Below, one piece after another: positions 44,977 through 53,820 of a DNA stretch of 64,000 nt (positions within the stretch are counted from its first letter, which is position 1; each line of letters begins with the position of its first letter). The notes beneath the pieces are model-generated. The model saw only the letters and a program-made list of their open reading frames with translations. It was not told the origin of the DNA and searched no databases. The stretch is from Aliiroseovarius marinus (lineage in GTDB: Bacteria; Pseudomonadota; Alphaproteobacteria; Rhodobacterales; Rhodobacteraceae), in NCBI RefSeq assembly GCF_004360145.1, contig NZ_SAIT01000011.1, positions 124,001-188,000 on the forward strand, in the 5' to 3' direction. The position numbers and the translations under genes are program-made.

Positions 44977-47430
44977 CTATGTACCCCGCGGTTTGGCGCG
45001 GAGGGTCGGGTCCGCGACTGTCGGATCCTCGGGCCAGGGGTGTTTTGGGTAGCGCCCGCGCATGTCCTTGCGCACATCGGCATAGCTGGTGGCCCAGAAA
45101 TTCGGAATGTCCGTCGTGGTCTGCACCGGACGGCGGGCAGGCGACAGAAGCGTGACACGCAGGGGCGTCCTGCCCACGGTGGGGTGGCGGGTGACACCGA
45201 ACATTTCCTGCAGGCGCAGGCTGATTTCGGGCGTGTCGCCGGAATAGTCGATGGGCGTCTTGTGCCCCAAGGGCGTGATGAAATGGGCAGGGGCCTCGGC
45301 ATCCAGTCGTGACATCTGGTGCCAATCGAGCATCGCGCGCAAGGCGTCGAGGATCTCGAACTTCTTCCAGTCGGCAGTGGTTTTGACGCCGCCCAGATGC
45401 GGTAGGAGCCAGTCGTCCAGCGCGGCCATCAAAGCGGGCTCGGTCATATCGGGTAAGCTGTCTCCGCCTGCGCGCAGCAGTTCGACCCGTGCGATGAAGC
45501 GTTTGGCGGCGTCCGAGGGCCGCAGCCCCAAATCGCGCACCCCGTCCAGCATTGCGCGGGCCACGTCATCCCGCGGGGCGTCTTTCCAGATGCGGTCATC
45601 CAGCACGACTGCGCCCAGACATTCCTGCCGCCGCGCAATCACACGCCCATCGCGCTTGGACCACGCACAGCTGTCGATCCAAGCGATCTGATCCGCGAAC
45701 AGCTCGCGCAGCTCGCCTTCGCTGATCTGGATCGCCTGCCGCACCCGCGCCTCGCGCGGGTTGCCGTCTGTGTCGGTGATGACCAGCAAGCGCGATCCGG
45801 CCAGCGCGTCGCTTTCATCCATCACCGCCCCTTTGCCGCCCGACATGACGAAACGCGGAATGTCCCCGGGGCGGCGCAGCGCCACGCGGTCGGGATAGGC
45901 CAGCGCCGCCATCTGCGCGGGGCTGAAATCCGGGCGCGCATCGCCCGCCATCCGACGCAGACGCTTGGCCTCGGTCCGGATGCGCTCGATGCCGCCCCGA
46001 TTTGCTTGAATGCCACGCCGGGCGGCAAAGCCTTTTGGATCGCGGATGGCCTCAAGCCGCAGAGCCAGATCCATCGCGGCCCCACGGGGCAGGGGATCCC
46101 GGTCGCTCCAAAGGGCGGCCAGATCGGCTGCGTCGGGTCCAGCCGTCAGCAGCATATGTCCAAGACGCGGATGCAACGGTAGGCGAGACAGCTGCGCTCC
46201 GTGATCCGTGATCCGCCCGCTATCATCCAGCGCGCCCAATCCGCGCAATAGCGCTTGCGCCTCCGAGAGCACGCCCGCATTGGGCGGCGTCAGAAACGCC
46301 AGCCCTGCGCCATCCGGGCTGCCCCAACCGGCCAGCTCCAACGCCAAGGGGGCAAGGTCGGCGGTTTCGATCTCGGCAGGCGCGAAGGGCGGCATCCCGC
46401 CGTCCTCGCCCTTGGTCCACAGCCGATAGCAGGTGCCCGGCGCCACACGCCCCGCACGGCCCCGCCGCTGTTCAGCCTCGGCCTTTGACACGCGCTCGGT
46501 CACCAGCCTGGACATCCCCGAACCCGGATCGAACCGAGCACGCCGCGCCTGTCCCGCATCCACCACCACGCGGATGTCCTGAATGGTTAGCGAGGTCTCG
46601 GCAATCGCGGTCGCCAGCACGATCTTGCGACCCTCTTTCGCGGGTTGAATGGCAGCGCGTTGGGCTGCAAAATCCATCGCGCCGAACAGCGTGTGCAGGT
46701 GACAGCCGGCGGGCAGGCGCCCTTTCAGCGCGCCCTCGCAGCGCCGAATTTCACCCTCGCCTGGCAGGAAGACCAGCACGCCGCCTTCGGTGTTAGCCAA
46801 GGCCGTCATCACCAGATCGGCAGTCGCCTCCGGCAGGCGCACGCCCTTTGCCAGCGGCCGCCCCAGATGCCGCGTCTCGACCGGAAAGGCCCGTCCTTCG
46901 GACCGCACAATCGGCGCGCCGTCCAACAGTCGTGCCACCGGGTCCGCATCCAACGTGGCCGACATGACGACCAGTTTCAGATCATCGCGCAGCGCGCCCA
47001 TCGCTTCCCATGTCAGCGCCAGCCCAAGGTCTGCGTTCAGCGAACGCTCGTGAAATTCGTCAAATATCACCGCGCCTACGCCCTCAAGCGAGGGGTCCGA
47101 TTGTAGCATCCGCGTCAGGATGCCCTCGGTCACGACCTCGATCCGGGTGGATTTCGACACTTTCGCCTCGCCGCGAATGCGATAGCCCACGGTTTCGCCC
47201 GCCCGCTCGCCCAGTGTCTGCGCCATCCGCTCGGCGGCACCCCGCGCGGCAAGGCGGCGAGGTTCCAACATGATCAGCCGTCCCTCAAACGCGCCCGCCT
47301 TCAGCATCTCAAGCGGCACCACAGTCGTCTTACCCGCACCGGGCGGCGCCATCAGCACCGCGCGGCCCTGATCCCGCAGTGCCTGAAGCAGCGGTGGAAT
47401 GGCATCGTGTATGGGCAATTTGACCGTCAT
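44977..47430 (-). CDS. hrpB: ATP-dependent helicase HrpB
   Basis: This 817-residue DEAH/RHA-family superfamily 2 helicase has Walker A APPGAGKTTVVPLEML at about 28-43, the variant DEFHERSLNADLGLAL (motif II) near 127, SAT in VVMSATLDA, and the motif VI arginine finger region AEQRRGRAGRVAPGTCYRLW. The C-terminal HrpB-specific region includes LRVTLLSPARRPVQTTTDIPN-like sequence (residues about 755-775). It is a conserved RNA or DNA helicase whose cellular role is not settled. It is transcribed alone and divergent from meaB. Confidence 0.95.
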   Translation of the reverse strand: MTVKLPIHDAIPPLLQALRDQGRAVLMAPPGAGKTTVVPLEMLKAGAFEGRLIMLEPRRLAARGAAERMAQTLGERAGETVGYRIRGEAKVSKSTRIEVVTEGILTRMLQSDPSLEGVGAVIFDEFHERSLNADLGLALTWEAMGALRDDLKLVVMSATLDADPVARLLDGAPIVRSEGRAFPVETRHLGRPLAKGVRLPEATADLVMTALANTEGGVLVFLPGEGEIRRCEGALKGRLPAGCHLHTLFGAMDFAAQRAAIQPAKEGRKIVLATAIAETSLTIQDIRVVVDAGQARRARFDPGSGMSRLVTERVSKAEAEQRRGRAGRVAPGTCYRLWTKGEDGGMPPFAPAEIETADLAPLALELAGWGSPDGAGLAFLTPPNAGVLSEAQALLRGLGALDDSGRITDHGAQLSRLPLHPRLGHMLLTAGPDAADLAALWSDRDPLPRGAAMDLALRLEAIRDPKGFAARRGIQANRGGIERIRTEAKRLRRMAGDARPDFSPAQMAALAYPDRVALRRPGDIPRFVMSGGKGAVMDESDALAGSRLLVITDTDGNPREARVRQAIQISEGELRELFADQIAWIDSCAWSKRDGRVIARRQECLGAVVLDDRIWKDAPRDDVARAMLDGVRDLGLRPSDAAKRFIARVELLRAGGDSLPDMTEPALMAALDDWLLPHLGGVKTTADWKKFEILDALRAMLDWHQMSRLDAEAPAHFITPLGHKTPIDYSGDTPEISLRLQEMFGVTRHPTVGRTPLRVTLLSPARRPVQTTTDIPNFWATSYADVRKDMRGRYPKHPWPEDPTVADPTLRAKPRGT

Positions 47431-47561
47431 TCCGTCCTTATCCGACGCTCTGCACCTCGGGTCTAGCCCAGATCACATCCCACATCGGCGCTAACATCCT
47501 TCGAGGCTCTGGACAGGGGCGTTTCCGCACGGCATGAACAGACCCGGAAAAGGGAGGCGAC

Positions 47562-48536
47562 ATGGACATTCAGGATCTGGCCAAACGGGTGATTGCAGGC
47601 GAACGCCGTGCCTTGGCACGCGCCATCACGTTGGTGGAAAGCGGCCGCGCTGACCACCGCGCGCAGGCGGTCGAACTGCTCGAGGCCACCGCGCCAGAAG
47701 GCCGCCAAGCCCTGCGCATCGGTCTGTCCGGCACCCCCGGCGTTGGCAAATCCACATTCATCGAAGCCTTCGGCATGTTCTTGATCGAGAAGGGCCTGAA
47801 GGTGGCTGTGCTGGCCGTCGACCCAAGCTCGGCCCGGTCGGGTGGCTCCATTCTGGGCGATAAAACCCGCATGGAAAGCCTCAGCCGCGAGAAGAACGCC
47901 TTCATCCGCCCTTCGCCCTCGCAGGCGCAAATGGGCGGCGTGGCGCGCCGGACCCGCGAAGCCGTGGCGCTGTGTGAAGCCGCGGGCTTTGACATTGTGC
48001 TGATCGAAACTGTTGGCGTCGGCCAGTCCGAAACCATGGTGGCCGAGATGTCGGACCTGTTCCTGCTGCTGCTGGCCCCCGCCGGTGGCGACGAGCTGCA
48101 AGGCGTGAAACGCGGCATCATGGAGATTGCCGACCTGATCTTGGTGAACAAGGCCGACGGCCCCCTGAAAGAAACCGCGATGCGCACCTGTGCCGACTAT
48201 GCCGGTGCACTGCGTCTTCTGCGCAAACGCGTCTACGATCCCGAAGGCTTCCCCAAGGCGCTGATGGTCTCGGCCGTCACCCATGATGGCCTGCCAGAGG
48301 CATGGGACACCATGACCGAACTGACCAACTGGCGCCGCGAACACGGCCATTGGGACAAACGCCGCGCAGCTCAGGCGCGCCATTGGTTCGAAGAGGACCT
48401 GCGCATCGGTCTGCTGTCCGTGCTGGAAAACCCCGACACCCGCGCCCGGATCGAAAGCCTCGGCACGCAGGTCGCCCAAGGCACCCTCTCCGCCACCCGC
48501 GCGGCCGAGGATATGCTAGCGCACCTGAAGCTTTAA
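47562..48536 (+). CDS. meaB: Methylmalonyl-CoA mutase-associated GTPase MeaB
   Basis: This G3E-family GTPase protects and loads the B12-dependent methylmalonyl-CoA mutase. The 324-residue protein has the P-loop GLSGTPGVGKST (about 50-61), AVDPSSARSGGSILGDKTRM next, the switch region ETVGVGQSE, and NKADG as the guanine specificity motif. AGGGAGG precedes the ATG. The mutase gene itself is not in the window; the epimerase is at 23582. Confidence 0.95.
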   Translation: MDIQDLAKRVIAGERRALARAITLVESGRADHRAQAVELLEATAPEGRQALRIGLSGTPGVGKSTFIEAFGMFLIEKGLKVAVLAVDPSSARSGGSILGDKTRMESLSREKNAFIRPSPSQAQMGGVARRTREAVALCEAAGFDIVLIETVGVGQSETMVAEMSDLFLLLLAPAGGDELQGVKRGIMEIADLILVNKADGPLKETAMRTCADYAGALRLLRKRVYDPEGFPKALMVSAVTHDGLPEAWDTMTELTNWRREHGHWDKRRAAQARHWFEEDLRIGLLSVLENPDTRARIESLGTQVAQGTLSATRAAEDMLAHLKL

Positions 48537-48817
48537 CAGCTCCCCCCTTCCTATTGCCCCAAATACCTTGGGGTGAGCCCCGCAGGGGCGAGGGGCAACG
48601 CCCCTTCAGGCTCGTGAAACGAGCCACCGAATTCCTGCCTGAAACCAAAGGTTGATCACCGCTAACATTTCGGATAGCGTCGCTGCACGGACACCAAGAA
48701 GGAATTGCCGGATGCGAACAGTCAGGACCCCATACCACGCGTAGAACGCCGGTCCTGTCGGGCTGTCGTCAGCCCCGTTTCCCTATTTCTATTTCTTCCA
48801 GCGCATGAGGCGCCACC
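48537..48817. other. Intergenic gap between meaB and the ABC exporter gene
   Basis: The left part holds the family 1 repeat at 48561-48630. To the right lies a 10-codon frame starting at 48713 with AAGGAA 8 bases upstream, then GC-rich inverted segments and a pyrimidine-rich stretch just before the exporter gene. I see no protein gene, and the 10-codon frame is not supported by any further sign. Confidence 0.6.
48561..48630 (+). repeat. Palindromic intergenic repeat, family 1, copy B
   Basis: The copy runs from AAATACCTTGGGG through GAGCCCCGCAGGGGCGAGGGG and CAACGCCCCTTCAGG to a terminal hairpin GGCTCGTGAAACGAGCC and ACCGA. It is nearly identical to copy C (52319-52388) and similar to copy A (3895-3959). 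It begins 24 bp after the meaB stop. Confidence 0.9.
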
Positions 48818-50647
48818 ATGTTCCGTTTCTTTGAAAACCTGATCGACCCGTTCCGTCCGTCCTCGGACGACACCCCGCCCGCCAAATTGTGGCCCTATCT
48901 GAAGTCGCAATATGACGGCTTCGGCAGGCTGATGGCGTTCATGGCCATGTCGGGCGTCATCGTCGCCCTGATCGAAACCAGCCTGATCTTCTATTCGGGC
49001 CGGGTGATCGACCTGATGGATGGCAGCACCACCGACAGCTTCTTCGCCTCCCATGGGGTCGAGCTGCTGTTGGCGGCCCTGTTCATTCTGTTCCTACGCC
49101 CAGCCACCATCGGCCTGAACCACCTATTGCTTGAGCAAACCCTCGTCGGAAACCTGCACGATCAGGTCCGCTGGCGCGCGCATAAACACCTGCTAGGGCA
49201 AAGCATGGGGTTCTTCCAGAACGACTTTGCCGGACGGCTGTCCAACCGCGTGATGCAACTGGGCGGCGCGGTCGAGGATGGCACCTATATGGCGTTCGAG
49301 GGCATCTGGTACGCGCTGACCTATGTGATCGCGGCGGCCCTGATCCTCAGCCAGATCGACCCAAGACTGGCCGCACCGCTGCTGATTTGGCTGGTGCTGT
49401 ACGTGATCTACACACGCTGGATCGCGCTGCGCGTGGCATCGGCGTCAGAAAAATGGTCCGACGCGCGCTCGCTTCTATCTGGGCGGATCGTGGATGCCTA
49501 TGCCAATATCGAAAGCGTCAAGCTGTTCAGCCAAGGCGAAAGCGAGGAACGCTATGTGCTGTCCGCCCTCAAGCGCCACCGCTTGCGGTTCCAGCGCTTC
49601 CTGCGCCTGATGACGGAACTGAGCTTTGGTCTGAACGTGCTGAACGGGCTGCTGATCACCGGCGTTCTGGGTACCTCGATCTGGTTCTGGACGCGTGGTG
49701 TCGTAACGGTGGGCGAGGTCGCCGCGGCATCCGCTCTGACCATCCGTCTGAACGGCATGTCCGGCTGGATCATGTGGGTCACGGTGCGGCTGTTCGAACA
49801 TGCAGGCGTGATCCGCGAAGGGCTGCGTTCGATCGCGGTCGAGCATGAAGTAACCGATGCGCCGAACGCCCCCGCGCTGGCCTTGACCAAGGGCGAGATC
49901 CAGTTTGATGGGCTGACCCATCACTATGGCAAAGGCTCGGGCGGGTTGGACAACGTCACCCTGTCGGTGCATCCGGGCGAAAAGGTCGGGCTGGTCGGGC
50001 GCTCGGGCGCGGGTAAGTCGAGCCTTGTGAACCTGCTTCTGCGCTTCCGCGATCCCGAAGGTGGGCGCATCCTGATCGACGGTCAGGACGTGGCGGGCGT
50101 TACCCAAGACAGCCTGCGTGCGCAGATCGGCATGGTCACGCAAGACAGCTCGCTTCTGCACCGTTCGGTGCGTGCGAACCTGCTTTACGGTCGCCCCTCG
50201 GCCAGTGAGGCCGAGATGATCGCCGCCGCCGAACGCGCCGAGGCGCATGCGTTTATCCAGACGCTCGAAGACCCGAAAGGGCGCACCGGCTATGACGCCC
50301 ATGTGGGCGAGCGTGGTGTGAAACTGTCTGGTGGTCAGCGCCAACGGATCGCCATCGCGCGTGTGATGCTGAAGAACGCGCCCATTCTGGTGCTGGACGA
50401 GGCCACATCGGCCTTGGATAGCGAGGTCGAGGCCGCGATCCAGAAAACCCTCTATGGTATGATGGAGGGCAAGACTGTGATCGCCATCGCGCACCGCCTG
50501 TCGACAATTGCCCAGATGGACCGGATCGTGGTGCTGGATCAGGGCCGAGTGATAGAAGACGGCAGTCACGATGAACTTCTGGCCGCCAAGGGCATCTATG
50601 CCGGTCTGTGGGAACGCCAATCGGGCGGTTTCCTGGCCGAAGAGTAA
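48818..50647 (+). CDS. ABC exporter, fused membrane and ATPase domains
   Basis: This 609-residue half-transporter would act as a homodimer in the inner membrane. The N-terminal six-helix domain (about 35-330) is followed by a nucleotide-binding domain: Walker A GRSGAGKSS near 395, signature LSGGQRQRIAIARVML near 508, Walker B ILVLDEATSALDSE near 530. It resembles lipid A/multidrug exporters of the MsbA/HlyB branch. The substrate is unknown. The start codon lies at the end of a roughly 280-bp gap. A hairpin follows at 50657. Confidence 0.93.
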   Translation: MFRFFENLIDPFRPSSDDTPPAKLWPYLKSQYDGFGRLMAFMAMSGVIVALIETSLIFYSGRVIDLMDGSTTDSFFASHGVELLLAALFILFLRPATIGLNHLLLEQTLVGNLHDQVRWRAHKHLLGQSMGFFQNDFAGRLSNRVMQLGGAVEDGTYMAFEGIWYALTYVIAAALILSQIDPRLAAPLLIWLVLYVIYTRWIALRVASASEKWSDARSLLSGRIVDAYANIESVKLFSQGESEERYVLSALKRHRLRFQRFLRLMTELSFGLNVLNGLLITGVLGTSIWFWTRGVVTVGEVAAASALTIRLNGMSGWIMWVTVRLFEHAGVIREGLRSIAVEHEVTDAPNAPALALTKGEIQFDGLTHHYGKGSGGLDNVTLSVHPGEKVGLVGRSGAGKSSLVNLLLRFRDPEGGRILIDGQDVAGVTQDSLRAQIGMVTQDSSLLHRSVRANLLYGRPSASEAEMIAAAERAEAHAFIQTLEDPKGRTGYDAHVGERGVKLSGGQRQRIAIARVMLKNAPILVLDEATSALDSEVEAAIQKTLYGMMEGKTVIAIAHRLSTIAQMDRIVVLDQGRVIEDGSHDELLAAKGIYAGLWERQSGGFLAEE

Positions 50648-50656
50648 ACAATTGTG

Positions 50657-50681
50657 GTGGGGCAGAAAATTCCTGCCCCAC
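50657..50681 (+). terminator. Stem-loop after the ABC exporter gene
   Basis: GTGGGGCAG and CTGCCCCAC form a perfect 9-bp stem around AAAATTC, 10 bp after the stop codon. There is no U-run after it, so it may be a transcript-end stabiliser or a weak terminator. Confidence 0.5.
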
Positions 50682-50696
50682 TGCGCCGCGACTCAC

Positions 50697-50725
50697 TTGA
50701 CGTCCCCCGATAAGGCGTCTATTCA
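50697..50725 (+). promoter_or_regulatory. Promoter of rpmB
   Basis: TTGACG (50697-50702), a 17-bp spacer and TATTCA (50720-50725) match a sigma-70 promoter well. The predicted transcript begins about 115 bases before rpmB, leaving a leader that contains a GC-rich hairpin (50742-50763). Confidence 0.6.
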
Positions 50726-50741
50726 CCGCGGACGGAATTCG

Positions 50742-50763
50742 GGGCGCTGCCGTTGCGGCGCCC
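50742..50763 (+). promoter_or_regulatory. Hairpin in the rpmB leader
   Basis: GGGCGC and GCGCCC pair around TGCCGTTGCG, followed by GTTTGTATT. It sits between the predicted promoter and rpmB, so it could attenuate transcription or bind a ribosomal protein. Confidence 0.35.
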
Positions 50764-50849
50764 GTTTGTATTGACCGGCTGGACGTGAGCGGCGCGAGGG
50801 CGCGCTGAACTTCTCACCAATCTGGCCCGAGAGAGCAAGGATAAGAGCC

Positions 50850-51137
50850 ATGTCGCGAGTTTGCGAACTGACCGGAAAAGGCCCGATGACTGGCAACAAT
50901 GTCAGCCACGCCAAAAACAGAACCCGCCGCCGGTTTCTGCCGAACCTGAACGACGTGACGCTTCAGTCGGAAGCACTGGGCCGCGCGTTCAAACTGCGCA
51001 TCTCGGCTGCCGCCCTGCGTTCGGTTGACCACCGTGGTGGTCTGGATGCGTTCCTGGCAAAAGCCAAGAACGACGAACTGTCGGCCAACGCCCTGAAGAT
51101 CAAGAAAGAAATCGCGAAAGCTCAGGCAGCCGCCTAA
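50850..51137 (+). CDS. rpmB: Ribosomal protein L28
   Basis: This 95-residue large-subunit ribosomal protein starts [20 protein letters not shown], the L28 signature, and continues [20 protein letters not shown]. The C-terminal part is lysine and alanine rich. A sigma-70-type promoter lies about 125 bp upstream and a terminator downstream, so it is a single-gene unit. Confidence 0.97.
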   Translation: MSRVCELTGKGPMTGNNVSHAKNRTRRRFLPNLNDVTLQSEALGRAFKLRISAAALRSVDHRGGLDAFLAKAKNDELSANALKIKKEIAKAQAAA

Positions 51138-51169
51138 GCCCTGCGCTTTTCTGGATCGACCAGATTTTG

Positions 51170-51202
51170 AACCGCCCCGGCCCTTGGCTGCGGGCGGTTT
51201 TC
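51170..51202 (+). terminator. Rho-independent terminator after rpmB
   Basis: AACCGCCC and GGGCGGTT pair across a 14-base loop, followed by TT. It starts 33 bp past the stop codon. Confidence 0.75.
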
Positions 51203-51267
51203 GCGTGTTCTGCACCTGTTACATTTTGTCACTTGTCGCCCCTGAAAAAGAGGCATAGCTAAGTGGC

Positions 51268-51615
51268 ATGATCCGTGCGGTATTTGCATATGTTCTGGCC
51301 TTTGCGCTGACCATCACCAGCTTTGCGCTGGCGGATGCCCGTGGTGAAAACCCCGATATGAATGGTGCGTTCGAGATGGTGCTGTGTACTGGCACCGGCA
51401 TGACCACCATCACGCTTGGCCCCGATGGTGAGCCCATCGAATCGGTGCACCTGTGTCCCGATGGCACGTCGATCTTCGCGGCCGCATTCTCGCTTCCATC
51501 CCTTGATATGCCCGAAACACGGGTGATCGCGCGCATCGTCCCTTCGCGTGCTGTCGCCATGCCGGGCCGGGATGAACTGTCCCCGTCTGCCCGAGGTCCC
51601 CCGGCGCTGGTCTGA
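51268..51615 (+). CDS. DUF2946-like exported protein preceding PCuAC
   Basis: This 115-residue protein starts with a hydrophobic signal (AVFAYVLAFALTITSFALAD) and has a short domain with two cysteines, in MVLCTGTGMTTITLGPDGE and SVHLCPDGTS. This resembles DUF2946 proteins, which often sit in copper or heme loci. The tail is proline rich. The copper chaperone gene follows 42 bp later on the same strand, so a link to copper handling is likely. The assignment to the family is from pattern only. Confidence 0.65.
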   Translation: MIRAVFAYVLAFALTITSFALADARGENPDMNGAFEMVLCTGTGMTTITLGPDGEPIESVHLCPDGTSIFAAAFSLPSLDMPETRVIARIVPSRAVAMPGRDELSPSARGPPALV

Positions 51616-51657
51616 TCCCTTCCATCAAGACCAACCCAAAGACCTAAGGACAAGACT

Positions 51658-52191
51658 ATGTTCCATATGAAAACCGTTCTGGCTGCCAGTGCAGCTGCCC
51701 TTCTTTCCATGCCTGCTTTCGCGGGTGACATCATGATCAACGACGCCTATGCGCGTGCCTCGGGCATGAACGCCAAGGCCGGTGCCGCCTTCTTCCAGAT
51801 CATGAACCACGGCACCGAAGATGACCGCCTGATCGCCGCAAAATCCGATGCCTCGAAGCGCGTCGAGCTGCACACCCACAAAGATATGGGTGACGGCGTG
51901 ATGAAGATGATGGAGGTCGAAGAAGGCTTCCCGATCGCAGCAGGCGGCATGCACGCCCTGAAACGTGGTGGAGACCACGTCATGTTCATGGGTCTGAACG
52001 AACCCTTCGTAGATGGTGAAACCGTGACCGTCACGCTGGTCTTTGAAAAAGCCGGCGAAATGACTGTCGAGATTCCGATCGACCTGAAGCGCAACCCGAT
52101 GGCTGGCGGCATGCAGCACGGCAAGCCTGAAGACGGCAAAATGGGTGAGGGTCACGGCACCATGACAATGGGCGACGGCAAGTCGAACTAA
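51658..52191 (+). CDS. Copper chaperone PCuAC
   Basis: This 177-residue periplasmic Cu(I) carrier helps metallate cytochrome oxidase CuA. A signal peptide (about 1-22) precedes the domain. Its copper ligands are in VELHTHKDMGDGVMKM and, after the expected spacing, in GGDHVMFMGL (the H-x-M pair). A methionine/histidine-rich C-terminal tail (GGMQHGKPEDGKMGEGHGTM) could bind extra copper. A second ATG three codons in (MKTVLAA) is a plausible start. Confidence 0.92.
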   Translation: MFHMKTVLAASAAALLSMPAFAGDIMINDAYARASGMNAKAGAAFFQIMNHGTEDDRLIAAKSDASKRVELHTHKDMGDGVMKMMEVEEGFPIAAGGMHALKRGGDHVMFMGLNEPFVDGETVTVTLVFEKAGEMTVEIPIDLKRNPMAGGMQHGKPEDGKMGEGHGTMTMGDGKSN

Positions 52192-52318
52192 GGGCAGCCC
52201 TTCAGAATTGAGGGCGCGGGGCGATAATGCGTCCCCAGCCCCGTGCCCCTAAAGGGGTCTCGTCAACCCCGGATGGCCGTAGCGATGCGCTGCGGCCTTT
52301 CCTATTTCCTCTTGCCCT

Positions 52319-52388
52319 AAATACCTTGGGGTAAGCCCCGCAGGGGCGAGGGGCAAAGCCCCGTCAGGCTCGCGAAGCGAGCCACCGA
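52319..52388 (+). repeat. Palindromic intergenic repeat, family 1, copy C
   Basis: It runs from AAATACCTTGGGGTAAGCCCC through CAGGGGCGAGGGGCAAAGCC to the hairpin GGCTCGCGAAGCGAGCC and ACCGA. It is nearly identical to copy B at 48561. It lies between the PCuAC gene and the convergent sirtuin gene, ending 7 bp before the latter's stop. Confidence 0.9.
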
Positions 52389-52394
52389 AGCAGG

Positions 52395-53084
52395 TTAGCC
52401 CAGCACCTCGTCCACCCACGCTGGGACAATTTGGGTCGCCGGACCAAAGCGTGCCTCGTCGAAAATGCCCGCTGTGTCCGATGGTTCCAGATTCAGTTCC
52501 AGCGTCGGGATGCCCATGGCACGCGCCTCTCCGACGAACCCGGCGGCAGGATAAACGGTGCCCGAGGTGCCGATGGCGACGAACAGGTCCGCCTCTCCCA
52601 ATGCGGCATAGATCATGTCCATCTGATAGGGCATCTCGCCGAACCACACGATGTCAGGGCGGGTGCGCGTGGCATTGCAGCTAGGGCAGGGGGCGGACGG
52701 TGACATCTCGCGCGGGGCGGGCCAACGGTGATCGCATTGCGCGCAGAGTGCCCCGGCCAATTCACCATGCATATGGATCACATCCGTCGCGCCACCGCGT
52801 TCATGCAGGTCGTCGACATTCTGCGTAACCAGCGTTACTTGGCCTACATGCTGGGCTTGCAAGCGGCCCAAGGCGTCATGGGCGGCATTAGGAGTCGCAT
52901 CGAGGCAATTGGCACGCCGGGCGTTATAGAACGCATGCACCAGCGCGGGATCGCGAGCGAAACCCTCGGGCGTGGCCACGTCTTCCAGATCATACTTTGT
53001 CCAAAGCCCGTCCACGTCGCGAAACGTTCCCAACCCGCTTTCAGCCGAAATGCCCGCGCCGGTCAGGATCAGGATATGTGTCAT
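52395..53084 (-). CDS. cobB: NAD-dependent protein deacylase (sirtuin)
   Basis: This 229-residue sirtuin removes acyl groups from lysines using NAD. It has ILTGAGISAESGLGTFRD at the N-terminus, VTQNVDDLHERGG with the active-site region following, IHMHGEL with the catalytic histidine, and the zinc cysteines CAQC and CPSC. The class III-like Tyr/Arg pair is present as YNARRANC, pointing to desuccinylase/deacetylase activity. Its start overlaps the stop of the HxlR regulator gene (ATGA). Confidence 0.94.
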   Translation of the reverse strand: MTHILILTGAGISAESGLGTFRDVDGLWTKYDLEDVATPEGFARDPALVHAFYNARRANCLDATPNAAHDALGRLQAQHVGQVTLVTQNVDDLHERGGATDVIHMHGELAGALCAQCDHRWPAPREMSPSAPCPSCNATRTRPDIVWFGEMPYQMDMIYAALGEADLFVAIGTSGTVYPAAGFVGEARAMGIPTLELNLEPSDTAGIFDEARFGPATQIVPAWVDEVLG

Positions 53085-53731
53085 TTGAAGCCGCCATAAA
53101 TGTCCATTGCTTTCTGCAACAGATCAAGCAGCGCGGCCACTTGCAAGGGATCCTGCGCGGCGATCTCACCTTGGGCGGCGAAGTTGGCAACGCGTTGGTT
53201 GCCCTGCGCGACCGCTTCAAGGTCGGCCCACGCAAATCCCAACCGCACCGGTGCCAGTGGCATCGGCCCTGCGACCATCGCGGCCCGCCCTTGTGACACG
53301 GTCAATGAAAACGGAGCGTCATCCAGCCAAATCTCGGCCCGCAATTCGTCCAGAGGCCCCGCCGCACGTTCAATTGCGCCCGCCAATACGGCAACCCGCG
53401 ACGACGGCGCGTTGGTGGGGGCGGCATTTTCGGGCGCCGGAATGTCGCGGCCGAAACGGGCGAGTTCAAACAGGATCCCGCGTGTCGCTTCCCCGCGCTC
53501 GGTCAGCGCATAGACGCGCCCGGATTTCGAGACCAGCCCGGCCTCGACCAGTTCGGCCAGACGCGCGGACAGCATGTTCGTCGCGATCCCCGGCAACCCA
53601 TCACGCAGCTTGCCAAAGCCGGACGGACCGGCGTGCAGCTCGCGCAGGACATGCAGCGCCCAGCGGTTGCCCAAGAGGTCAAGCGACAGGGAAATCGGAC
53701 AGTTCAGAGAGTAAGGTTTTGCACGCGACAT
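53081..53731 (-). CDS. HxlR-family regulator with C-terminal SCP2-like domain
   Basis: This 216-residue protein has an HxlR winged helix at residues 1-95 (NCPISLSLDLLGNRWALHVL, then FGKLRDGLPGIATNMLSARL). A C-terminal domain of about 95 residues (EIWLDDAPFSLTVSQGRAAM, then LGFAWADLEAVAQGNQRVAN) resembles sterol-carrier (SCP2) type sensor domains seen in some HxlR proteins. Plain HxlR proteins are about 110-150 residues. It probably regulates itself and the coupled sirtuin gene. The start at 53731 gives the family's usual CPISLSLDLLG spacing. Confidence 0.82.
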   Translation of the reverse strand: MSRAKPYSLNCPISLSLDLLGNRWALHVLRELHAGPSGFGKLRDGLPGIATNMLSARLAELVEAGLVSKSGRVYALTERGEATRGILFELARFGRDIPAPENAAPTNAPSSRVAVLAGAIERAAGPLDELRAEIWLDDAPFSLTVSQGRAAMVAGPMPLAPVRLGFAWADLEAVAQGNQRVANFAAQGEIAAQDPLQVAALLDLLQKAMDIYGGFK

Positions 53732-53820
53732 GTGCTGCTTTTGACCCAGTGCAAAGGGGGCCGCAAGATGCGATCTGCACCTTAAGCGAAACAGCGCCCG
53801 TTGACCCGATGCAAGGGCGT

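Noticed and set aside
48713-48745. A 10-codon frame (MRTVRTPYHA) before the ABC exporter gene, considered as a leader peptide
   Set aside because: No run of one amino acid, no terminator or antiterminator structure that fits, and no biosynthetic gene downstream.
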